This document shows, piece by piece, positions 1 to 6,571 of a stretch of DNA of 14,576 nt. Within the stretch, counting starts at the first letter, position 1. Each line of letters opens with the position of its first letter. The DNA lies in the NCBI GenBank assembly GCA_019241095.1, contig JAFAXJ010000022.1, positions 1 to 14,576 of the forward strand, read 5' to 3'. Origin of the DNA: Verrucomicrobiota bacterium (lineage in GTDB: Bacteria > Verrucomicrobiota > Verrucomicrobiia > Chthoniobacterales > JAFAMB01). Both the position numbers and the translations under genes were made by a program. Under the pieces are notes generated by a model. The model was not told the origin of the DNA. It ran no database searches and was given only the letters and a program-made list of their open reading frames with translations.

Positions 1-166
1 CTGTCCCCGCGCCGAGACACATCCAGATCGCATCCCCCCAGTAGGCAATAGGCAAGTGGTGCAAGTTGAGCGGGATGACAATGAAACCAACTGCGGTCCA
101 CACTAAGAAAACGAGAAAAAGCCATTTCAGGGCTGATTTTTCCGGCAAAACGATACCAAAGCCCAT
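1..166 (-). CDS. N-terminal fragment of a membrane protein, possibly a carotenoid-modifying enzyme (CruF-like)
   Basis: Only the first 55 codons are present; the gene runs off the left edge. The reading frame is open throughout. It starts about 14 bases after the stop of the carotenoid desaturase. A perfect AGGAGG lies at 171-176. Two tandem ATG codons follow it (169-167 and 166-164); I chose the second because the first leaves only one base of spacing. The peptide begins MGFGIVLPEKSALKWLFLVF, and residues of about 12-34 form a hydrophobic helix (WLFLVFLVWTAVGFIVIPL), followed by a short polar turn and the start of another hydrophobic stretch. Position right behind a CrtI/CrtD-type gene suggests a multi-helix carotenoid enzyme such as a DUF422/CruF hydratase or a cyclase. 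That identity is inference; the fragment is too short for a family motif. Confidence 0.55.
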   Translation of the reverse strand, partial: MGFGIVLPEKSALKWLFLVFLVWTAVGFIVIPLNLHHLPIAYWGDAIWMCLGAGT

Positions 167-180
167 CATTCCTCCTCGAA

Positions 181-1641
181 TCATTTCCGTGAAATAAGCT
201 GGGAATTCAAAATGGAGGCCGCCGCAATTTCACCGCTAATAATGACCAACGGAATTCCTCCACCCGGATGCGTCGTGCCGCCGACAAACCACATATTGGG
301 CATTTTTGGGTTTTGCATCGGCGGTCGCCTGAAGGCCGTAAATAGTCCGTGCGAAGCAAAGCCATAAAGGCTTCCGCCGAACGCGTTCAATCGATTAGAA
401 AAGTCCAAAGGAGTAAGGAAATGCCGTTCTAGGACGCTATCTGCAAGGCCCTTCAGACCAAACTTCTCTAATCGTCTGATGATAAGAGGGTAGTAGTGCT
501 CTGGTATCCGTCCCCAACGTAACCCTCCGCGGTTACGAAACGCGGGTACATTAACGAGGACAAACCAGCTCTCAAATCCAACTGGCGCGCGTCCCGGTTC
601 TGTCTTGGAATCAATCGCGACGTAGATGGTTGGCTCGCCAGGCGGCACTTTTTGTCTGAAAATCTGATCAAATTCGGCAGTGTAGTTATCGGAAAAAAAA
701 ACATTATGATGGCTGAGTTCCTTGAATGTTTCCCGGACCGCCAGCATCATCACAAAACCCGAAGTGGATAACATCCGGTTTTGGCCGGCATATCCTCGTC
801 GTGCACAAAGAGGGACGATCTCGGAGTCCGCGGTAATAACATCTTCATTGCAGACGATCAGGTCAAATTCCGTGATCGTGTGACATCTAGTGCCTACCAC
901 GTATCGATCGCGGCGTCGGTTTATGGACGACACCTCGGCTTGCATGATGAATCTAACGCCATTCTCGCGACAAATTTTTTCGAGCTCCTCCGCTATTCGA
1001 TAAAGGCCTCCTCGTATGTACCAACTTCCAAATTTCGCTTGGGTATACGGAATCACACTGAAGGCTGCCGGTGTGAGGAAAGGTGAGGAGCCATTATAGG
1101 TCGCAAACCGGCAAAATAACTGTAAAAGATGAGGGTCCCGGAAAAAGTGTTTAGCTAGCTGATAGAGCGATCGACGATCAACGATTTTAGGTAAATGAAT
1201 GAGCCTTCCAAATGAGAGTTTTTTCCACCAGGCTCCGGGTTGCCTGTGCAGAAACGTGGACTCTGAGATATCAAATATACCGCCTGCGTGGCGCAAAAAA
1301 CGTGCAACTTCAGGCCGTTTCCAAAATCCGGCATTTTCATCGATGACGGTTCCATCTGTCCAAAAATAACGGCAGGAGGTTTCGAGGCGAACGAGGTCCA
1401 AGCCGAACGGCCGATCCAATCTTTGCCAAAGATCCCGTAGGATCTGCGGCATGGTGATTAATGACGGACCAGTATCCCAGCTGAATCCGTTCGACTCCAA
1501 AATGTTGAGTTTTCCTCCGACCCGCTCGCCTTTTTCAAAAACAGTGACGCTTAAGCCAGCTTTGGAAAGCAATGAGGCAGCCGTGAGACCGCCTATTCCG
1601 CCCCCGATCACTGCTACTTTCCGTTCACGAGTATTAGCCAC
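181..1641 (-). CDS. CrtI/CrtD-family FAD-dependent carotenoid desaturase (phytoene desaturase-like)
   Basis: A 486-residue flavoprotein of the CrtI/CrtN/CrtD group, which introduces double bonds into C40 (or C30) carotenoid chains at the membrane. The N-terminal dinucleotide-binding loop VIGGGIGGL is at residues 11-19 with the ribose-binding acid E36 after the second strand. WDTGPSLITMP at about 55-65 is the family's conserved second block. The C-terminal FAD block VGGTTHPGGGIP is at 453-464, followed by a SGEIAA helix. Length is normal for the family. The start is GTG at 1641-1639, because an in-frame TGA lies two codons upstream and no ATG precedes the flavin motif; I see no clear ribosome binding site. 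The THPGGGIP form resembles both phytoene desaturases and 1-hydroxycarotenoid 3,4-desaturases (CrtD), so the exact substrate is open. It is transcribed with the downstream membrane protein and divergently from the M24 peptidase. Confidence 0.9.
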   Translation of the reverse strand: MANTRERKVAVIGGGIGGLTAASLLSKAGLSVTVFEKGERVGGKLNILESNGFSWDTGPSLITMPQILRDLWQRLDRPFGLDLVRLETSCRYFWTDGTVIDENAGFWKRPEVARFLRHAGGIFDISESTFLHRQPGAWWKKLSFGRLIHLPKIVDRRSLYQLAKHFFRDPHLLQLFCRFATYNGSSPFLTPAAFSVIPYTQAKFGSWYIRGGLYRIAEELEKICRENGVRFIMQAEVSSINRRRDRYVVGTRCHTITEFDLIVCNEDVITADSEIVPLCARRGYAGQNRMLSTSGFVMMLAVRETFKELSHHNVFFSDNYTAEFDQIFRQKVPPGEPTIYVAIDSKTEPGRAPVGFESWFVLVNVPAFRNRGGLRWGRIPEHYYPLIIRRLEKFGLKGLADSVLERHFLTPLDFSNRLNAFGGSLYGFASHGLFTAFRRPPMQNPKMPNMWFVGGTTHPGGGIPLVIISGEIAAASILNSQLISRK

Positions 1642-1763
1642 GTTTCAATACGTTTGCGGGTGTGCGTCGAGCAGAACAATCGCAGATATCATAAGTTCAG
1701 GGCGTGCTGCTCCCTCTGCGAGCATATTTCCGTTTGACTTCTGAATGCTGACCGGCTCGAACG

Positions 1764-1769
1764 TATAAC
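1764..1769 (+). promoter_or_regulatory. Candidate -10 element (TATAAC) just before the M24 peptidase start
   Basis: Within the 131-bp divergent region 1642-1772, TATAAC sits only three bases before the tandem ATG codons at 1773 and 1776. Transcription starting 6-8 bases downstream of it would begin on the start codon itself, giving a leaderless message, which fits the lack of any purine-rich ribosome binding site here. The hexamer 17 bases upstream (CTGAAT) is a poor -35. A better-looking TTGACT at 1734-1739 is 24 bases away, too far for normal sigma-70 spacing. Facing the other way, TATGAT on the minus strand (1693-1688) could serve the desaturase gene but also lacks a convincing -35. Confidence 0.22.
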
Positions 1770-1772
1770 TTC

Positions 1773-2903
1773 ATGATGTCTACCAAGAGACTGCCACGGC
1801 TTATCTTTGCTTCGAGCGATGCTTCTGCGGACATGTTTTATGCAACAAAAATTTTCATTCCTGACCCCTTTTTATTTCTGGAGCAGAACGGAAAAAAGAC
1901 GCTCATCCTGAGCAATCTGGAGGTGGATCGGGGTCGTAAGGAGGCGAAGGTGGATGAAGTAGTAGCCTATTCGGATATAGAAGAACCTTTGGAAACAAAG
2001 TTGAAATTCAAGCCTACATTAGAGCAGACAATCGGCAGTTTCCTCCGACAGCGCAGGGTCAAACAGGCGCTGGTACCCTATGACTTTCCGGCTGGTCTAG
2101 CGGCTGCGTTGCAAAGCTCAGGGCTAAGACTCCATCCCGTAGAAGGGCTTTTCTGGAGTGAGCGGGAATTTAAAAAACCGGAAGAAATTAGAGCACTTCA
2201 AGCTGCTATTCGGATTACTGAGGCTGGGCTTGCCCGCGGTATGGAAATACTTCGAGCCAGCGAAATCACAACGGGCAAGCGTCTTGTCTGGAGTAACCAG
2301 ACGCTGACGTCGGAACTACTGCGTTTCGAAATCGAAACCGCGATCCGCCGGCAGGGCGGTATGCCGGCGAATACCATTGTTGCCGGGGGCGACCAGGCTT
2401 GTGATCCCCATCACCGAGGGACTGGTCCTCTTCGTGCCAGTTCGTTGATCATCCTGGACGTGTTCCCCAAAGACGTAAGGTCAGGTTATTATGGGGACCT
2501 TACCAGAACTGTTATACGCGGACAGGCAAGCGAAGCCCAACGCAGGCTATGGGCTACCGTCTTAGAAGGACAGAAGCTTGCCTTAGCGGGCATCAAGCCA
2601 GAACATTCCGGCGAGAAGCTCCAAAACGAGGTTAACGACTTCTTTGAAGCTGAGGGCTATAAGAAGGAAATCCGCGATGGCCGATGGGTAGGGTTTTTTC
2701 ACGGTTTGGGGCACGGGCTGGGCTTGGATATACACGAACTGCCTCGAATTGCTCGCACTAGCTTCAAACCAGGTCAGATACTTACGGTCGAACCGGGATT
2801 GTATTTTCCGGGAATCGGCGGCGTCCGGATCGAAGACGACGGTGTTGTTACCCAATCTGGATTCAAGGTGCTTTCCAGGTTCCCGAAAATACTGGAGATT
2901 TAG
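1773..2903 (+). CDS. M24 family metallopeptidase (Xaa-Pro aminopeptidase/prolidase type)
   Basis: A 376-residue cytoplasmic peptidase of the pita-bread fold, expected to cleave N-terminal residues or dipeptides before proline. The C-terminal half carries the complete dinuclear metal site: D229 (in LIILDVFP), D242 (in YYGDLTRTV), H314 (in GLGHGLGLDIHE), E340 (in LTVEPGLY) and E354 (in GVRIEDDGV). A further His pair lies in ACDPHHRGTG at about 209-218. The first ~125 residues form the smaller creatinase/prolidase-type N-terminal domain. The start is ATG 1773 or the adjacent ATG 1776; an in-frame TGA at 1749-1751 rules out much extension, and no Shine-Dalgarno sequence is visible. It is the only convincing plus-strand gene in the window, divergent from the carotenoid pair and convergent with the long minus-strand cluster. 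Whether it acts as aminopeptidase P or as a dipeptidase cannot be told from sequence alone. Confidence 0.92.
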   Translation: MMSTKRLPRLIFASSDASADMFYATKIFIPDPFLFLEQNGKKTLILSNLEVDRGRKEAKVDEVVAYSDIEEPLETKLKFKPTLEQTIGSFLRQRRVKQALVPYDFPAGLAAALQSSGLRLHPVEGLFWSEREFKKPEEIRALQAAIRITEAGLARGMEILRASEITTGKRLVWSNQTLTSELLRFEIETAIRRQGGMPANTIVAGGDQACDPHHRGTGPLRASSLIILDVFPKDVRSGYYGDLTRTVIRGQASEAQRRLWATVLEGQKLALAGIKPEHSGEKLQNEVNDFFEAEGYKKEIRDGRWVGFFHGLGHGLGLDIHELPRIARTSFKPGQILTVEPGLYFPGIGGVRIEDDGVVTQSGFKVLSRFPKILEI

Positions 2904-3224
2904 GGCAGGGTCGCTTTCTTTGAGGCGAGCGCTTGTTGTCCGGGGCCCAGCAGCGGCTCATGAGAAACTGAATTCGTGAACGACACGAGGGCAAGGCTCT
3001 GTCGGGCTAGACTGCCAGCAAGCATCAAAGGTCTTTCAAAGGCGGATTTGTTAACTGCATCACTGCATCTCTGCTCACGTAATTTAATTTATCTCAAAGT
3101 TGTCACGGGATTTTCATTAGAGCGCTCCGAAAAACCCTTGCTGTTTACCCGCAGTTTAGGACGGCAGGAGCGTTGCTCGCCAGTTGGCGAGCGCCAAAGA
3201 CGCGTTCTGAAAAAGCTGGCTAAA
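2904..3224. other. Convergent intergenic spacer without a recognisable gene
   Basis: These 321 bases separate the ends of two converging genes. I see no tRNA-like fold and no peptide resembling a known family in either direction. The minus-strand frames are quickly interrupted. One plus-strand frame starting with GTG at 2976 is open but runs 99 bases antisense into the neighbouring membrane-protein gene and resembles nothing. An A/T-rich patch lies near 3080-3095, and a perfect small inverted repeat at 3175-3192 is listed separately. A decayed gene or an unrecognised small RNA cannot be excluded. Confidence 0.5.
3175..3192 (-). terminator. Perfect hairpin, possible transcription terminator
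   Basis: GCTCGCCA/TGGCGAGC arms are exact complements around a two-base centre, effectively a 7-bp G/C-rich stem with a four-base loop. It lies 33 bases past the stop codon of the minus-strand membrane protein, the last gene of its operon, and about 270 bases past the stop of the converging M24 gene. No T-run follows on either strand, so classical Rho-independent termination is doubtful; it may only stabilise the 3' end of the mRNA or pause polymerase. Confidence 0.28.
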
Positions 3225-3806
3225 CTAGGAGCCGCCCTTCATCCAGATCGTCAAAGCGCAGAACAGGACTACGCCTCCATAGATAACCCCCACAACCATC
3301 GCAATGCGAAACCGCTGACCTGATTTGGTTAACCAGCTTATTTGGTCTCGTAAGAGGTAAGGCATACCAACCCAAAAAAGTCCCAAAGTGAGGTAGACGT
3401 AAGCTAAAATAACCACCAACAGCCGGCTTATCTCAGGCCGCAGAAAAGCCGCGGACAATACCGGTTCCGCTGCTAATAATGCAAAAATGCCAAGCGCACG
3501 GACTGCAAGAAAATCGTTTGCGAAATAAAGCGTCAGGAAAAAAATGGCAGGGATCGCCAGTTGTAACAACCCCCGGTATTGGGAAAACTCGCCAAGGTCC
3601 ATATTCGACACAAGCCAGAAAGTCCAGAGAGCATCGATAGCAAGTAAGACAGCGCCAAAAATTCTTGAGCGCGGCAGTCGGCGCAACCAATCCTTTGTCT
3701 GCTGGGTTCGGACAAGCGCCCAGATATGAATTGCAAGGAGAACAAGACCGATAACGACACCGACGGTCTGCAGGTTGAAATCGTAAACGCGGGGAGGGTA
3801 ATCCAT
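3225..3806 (-). CDS. Six-helix integral membrane protein of unknown function
   Basis: A 193-residue protein I do not recognise. It has about six hydrophobic segments, at roughly residues 12-33, 49-67, 78-98, 100-121, 127-151 and 166-188. Short charged connectors such as RTQQTKDWLRRLPRSR (33-48) and LLRDQISWLTKSGQRFR (151-167) separate them. The positive charge of the first of these favours the segment between helices 1 and 2 being cytoplasmic. No signal peptide cleavage site, catalytic motif or metal-binding cluster is visible. The ATG at 3806-3804 overlaps the miaB stop in the arrangement TGATG, so I prefer it over the TTG one codon upstream. It is the last gene of the argH-nudix-tatC-miaB run and is probably translated by coupling to miaB. 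A role in tRNA modification is not implied by position alone. Confidence 0.72.
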   Translation of the reverse strand: MDYPPRVYDFNLQTVGVVIGLVLLAIHIWALVRTQQTKDWLRRLPRSRIFGAVLLAIDALWTFWLVSNMDLGEFSQYRGLLQLAIPAIFFLTLYFANDFLAVRALGIFALLAAEPVLSAAFLRPEISRLLVVILAYVYLTLGLFWVGMPYLLRDQISWLTKSGQRFRIAMVVGVIYGGVVLFCALTIWMKGGS

Positions 3807-5146
3807 CAATTCTGAGCTTCGCCGTATAGAGTAAAACCGGTAGACCGCTGGATTCGTACCGAGAAAAGCTTGCCAATCAGGTGCTTGCCGCCTTCAAACA
3901 CGACGATTTTGTTTCCGCGAGTACGACCCATCAGGCGGCAAGCATTCGTCTTGCTTGGACCCTCGCACAGTATTTCTGCTTCTTGTCCTACAAAAGGCTC
4001 CGCGCGCCGTTTCGACCAGTCATTCACCAATTGAAGAAGATCGTGATTTCGTTCTTCCTTCAGTGATTCAGAAACCTGGTCTTCCATGTCTGCGGCTGGC
4101 GTGTTCCTTCGTTTCGAATATTTGAAAACAAAAGCGTTGTCGAAACCGACCTGGTCAATTACTCGGCGAGTCATCTGGTAGTCCCCTTCGCTTTCTCCTG
4201 GAAATCCGACGATGATGTCAGTAGTGATCGCCATAGCAGGAGTTCTGCTTCGAATCTGATCTACCAGCGCCAAGTACTTTTCGCTCGTGTAGGTGCGCCG
4301 CATCGCCTTCAAAATCCGATCCGAGCCAGATTGTAGGGGTAAGTGAATATGTTCTACCAGTTTTGGCAGTCTACCAAACGCCTCAATCAGATCTTTCCTG
4401 AACCCAATCGGGTGCGGAGACGTAAATCGGATCCGTTCCAGCCCGTTCACCTGATGAACAGCTTCTAAGAGTTGAACAAAGGGACTGACGCCCAGAAGTT
4501 TCGGAAATTCGTGGCGTCCATAAAGGTTGACAATCTGGCCAAGCAGGGTCACCTCACGGATGCCGCGGTCGACGAGCATCTTGATCTCGTCCACGATTTC
4601 GGAGATAGGCCGGCTGCGTTCAGAACCTCTCGTATAAGGCACAATACAGAAGGTGCAGCGCATATCGCAGCCCTGCATGATGGAAACAAAGGCGCTGACC
4701 TGCTCTTCATGATTCAGGTGATCACGGATCGTGTTTTGTGAGTCTGTTTCTTCTTCAACGTCAACGATTGAGAAGCGCACGTCATCGATCCGCGCCTTGT
4801 GGGCTTTGCCCACATACTCGGCAACCTTATGAAATTTTTGAGTGCCAACGACGAGGTTCAGTTGCGGCATCTCCCGCAGTAGCTCCGCTCCTCGACTTTG
4901 GGCCATGCAGCCGAGAAATCCGAATACAACAGGCTTGCTTCCAGCTTTGGCTCTCAGCATTCCCATTTTTCCGAGCGCTTTCTGTTCGGCCAAGTCCCTA
5001 ACACTGCAAGTATTCAACAAAACAATATCGGCTTCGTCTTCGATCCGAGTGATTGAATGACCACTGGCAATGAGCATCTGCGCGACCTGTTCTGAGTCGC
5101 GCTCATTCATCTGACAGCCATAGGTTTTTATGAAGACGGTAGCCAT
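3806..5146 (-). CDS. miaB: tRNA-2-methylthio-N6-dimethylallyladenosine synthase
   Basis: A 446-residue radical-SAM methylthiotransferase that converts i6A37 to ms2i6A37 in tRNAs reading U-starting codons. The N-terminal UPF0004 domain begins with KTYGCQMN and supplies three cluster cysteines, C11, C47 (LNTCSVR) and C80 (FLGCMA). The radical-SAM cluster C160-x3-C164-x2-C167 follows in MQGCDMRCTFCIVPYTRG. LPLQSGSD at 269-276 and TTDIIVGFPGE at 308-318 are typical of the family. Residues from about 385 form the TRAM RNA-binding domain. Length is standard. One residue is unusual: the loop normally written GQNVNSYG reads GQIVNLYG (203-210). The YGCQMN start and GQ-VN-Y loop favour MiaB over the paralogues RimO and MtaB. 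It lies 55 bases after tatC and its stop overlaps the next gene's start. Confidence 0.96.
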   Translation of the reverse strand: MATVFIKTYGCQMNERDSEQVAQMLIASGHSITRIEDEADIVLLNTCSVRDLAEQKALGKMGMLRAKAGSKPVVFGFLGCMAQSRGAELLREMPQLNLVVGTQKFHKVAEYVGKAHKARIDDVRFSIVDVEEETDSQNTIRDHLNHEEQVSAFVSIMQGCDMRCTFCIVPYTRGSERSRPISEIVDEIKMLVDRGIREVTLLGQIVNLYGRHEFPKLLGVSPFVQLLEAVHQVNGLERIRFTSPHPIGFRKDLIEAFGRLPKLVEHIHLPLQSGSDRILKAMRRTYTSEKYLALVDQIRSRTPAMAITTDIIVGFPGESEGDYQMTRRVIDQVGFDNAFVFKYSKRRNTPAADMEDQVSESLKEERNHDLLQLVNDWSKRRAEPFVGQEAEILCEGPSKTNACRLMGRTRGNKIVVFEGGKHLIGKLFSVRIQRSTGFTLYGEAQN

Positions 5147-5201
5147 TCTGCTTCGAAGCGGGCCGACACTTTAGACGGATTTCAATCGATTGACAACTGA
5201 C

Positions 5202-5996
5202 CTATGCTTCGCTTCGCAATGCTTCGTCTCTCTTGCGTTTGCGCTCCATGAAGCCGGCCACAAGAATGCAAACCTCGTAAAGGAGATACATTGGCGCACC
5301 CATCAGAGTCATGGAAACAGCGTCAGGAGTCGGCGCCAAAAATGCTGCCGCCACGAATACAAGAACAAACGCGTAGGCTCTAGTACGCCGAAGCATAGCG
5401 ACTGAAAGGATACCCAGTCGCACGAGAATGAGAACAATCACGGGCAGTTCGAAAGCAATGCCGAACCCAACGCAGAGTTGCGTCACGAATGAAAAGTAAT
5501 CGCGAACTGTCCAGGTGGGCGTCCAATCAAGATTCTGGGCGTCCCGAAAAAAGAAGCGCAATGTGGAAGGCAATACAAACACGTACCCTAGAATCACACC
5601 AAGAAGAAAAAGGCCAAAGCCAATGCCAACCCCAGGCAGCATCGCTTTTTTCTCCTGAGGAGTCAGGGCTGGTAAGATGAACTCCCCGGCAAAATAGATC
5701 AGGAAAGGAAACGCAATTACAACCCCGGCATAAAAAGCGAGTTGGAAGGAGATCGTCATTGAATCAGCCACGCCCAGGGACACCAGACGTTTCAAAAGGT
5801 TTGGATCTACCCGGTTCAGCGGTCCCTGAAGAATGTGGACCAGCTGCGCGCGAAACAAGAAGGCCAGAAACATCGCAAGGGCTAACGAAATGCCCATCTT
5901 GACAATCACCCATCGCAGATCCTCTAAATGATCGAGAAAAGGTTTGACGGTTTCGGGCTCGCTCTCGCGAAACTTAAAAATACTCGATAACCTCAT
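5202..5996 (-). CDS. tatC: Sec-independent protein translocase subunit TatC
   Basis: A 264-residue inner-membrane protein that recognises twin-arginine signal peptides and forms the core of the Tat export system for folded proteins. The cytoplasmic N-terminal motif FLDHLEDLR is at 20-28, with E25 corresponding to the signal-binding acid. E105 (in FAGEFILPAL), E183 (in GIAFELP) and P224-D225 (in APTPDAVS) match the family's conserved positions, and PMYLLYE at 235-241 begins the last helix. Six hydrophobic segments are visible, and the C-terminus ends in a basic tail (ERKRKRDE). Its ATG overlaps the stop of the upstream Nudix gene by four bases (ATGA), so translation is likely coupled. No tatA/tatB gene is in the window, so the partner must be encoded elsewhere. 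Confidence 0.96.
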   Translation of the reverse strand: MRLSSIFKFRESEPETVKPFLDHLEDLRWVIVKMGISLALAMFLAFLFRAQLVHILQGPLNRVDPNLLKRLVSLGVADSMTISFQLAFYAGVVIAFPFLIYFAGEFILPALTPQEKKAMLPGVGIGFGLFLLGVILGYVFVLPSTLRFFFRDAQNLDWTPTWTVRDYFSFVTQLCVGFGIAFELPVIVLILVRLGILSVAMLRRTRAYAFVLVFVAAAFLAPTPDAVSMTLMGAPMYLLYEVCILVAGFMERKRKRDEALRSEA

Positions 5997-6571
5997 AGCA
6001 GGAGCGACTTCGCAGTGAGTCGGGCGAAGCAGGCAAGGGTATTTGCGTCTTGAATCACAGAATCAGCAATCATTGCGCTAAGCTCAGCGGTCGAAAAAGT
6101 TTTACTTTCAAGTATCGACTCATTTGTTTCGGGACGATGACCGCCACCGGTCGGCACCACGGGTTTTGCGAGAAAAAGGTAAGGTGTTTCGTCCGAAAAT
6201 CCTTGAGACGAATAATAGTGGCCCAGGTAAATCAGAGTTCCCGCATCGGCAAGCTTATAGCCGGTCTCTTCCTCGAGTTCCCGAACCGCCGTCTCTCGCA
6301 GCAAAGCATGATCGGGCTCAAAGGATTGATCGACTTGCCCCGCAGGGAATTCCCACAAACATTTCCGAACCGGAATTCTGCATTGATGGATCAGAACGAA
6401 TCTTCCCGCCTCAGTCATGGGAGCAATCACGACTGCCTTCTTTCTACGAACTACCGTCCACTCACGGCGCCGTGTTTCGCCAGGCAGAACGACTGTTTCT
6501 TTGAGAACTTCCAAATGGGGGTTTTTGAACAAAGTACACGATTCCAGAATTTGCCAGCCTTCAGGGTTCAT
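5993..6571 (-). CDS. Nudix hydrolase, ADP-ribose pyrophosphatase-like
   Basis: A 192-residue cytoplasmic Nudix enzyme, most like the ADP-ribose/nucleoside-diphosphate-sugar pyrophosphatases that cut the diphosphate bond in the presence of divalent metal. EFPAG at 74-78 precedes the Nudix helix, whose catalytic part RELEEETGY at 97-105 is intact, including E101 and E102 for metal binding. The box is longer than the textbook GX5EX7REUXEEXGU: there are five extra residues between G78 and R97 (region QVDQSFEPDHALLRETAV). The protein starts at ATG 6571, 11 bases inside the 3' end of argH, and ends in a 4-base overlap with tatC, so all three genes are probably one coupled unit. The substrate is inferred from the EFPAG context only; other nucleotide-sugar substrates are possible. 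Confidence 0.88.
   Translation of the reverse strand: MNPEGWQILESCTLFKNPHLEVLKETVVLPGETRRREWTVVRRKKAVVIAPMTEAGRFVLIHQCRIPVRKCLWEFPAGQVDQSFEPDHALLRETAVRELEEETGYKLADAGTLIYLGHYYSSQGFSDETPYLFLAKPVVPTGGGHRPETNESILESKTFSTAELSAMIADSVIQDANTLACFARLTAKSLLL

Noticed and set aside
2976..3323. Plus-strand 115-codon frame starting with GTG in the convergent spacer
   Set aside because: It overlaps the membrane-protein gene antisense by 99 bases, has no ribosome binding site, and its peptide resembles nothing and has no domain-like pattern.
5150..5226. Repeated GCTTCG motif around the miaB/tatC junction, including palindrome GCTTCGAAGC at 5150-5159
   Set aside because: Three copies fall within or next to the tatC tail coding for Arg/Ser/Glu and spacing is irregular; too short to separate from chance, though a regulator site at the palindrome is not excluded.
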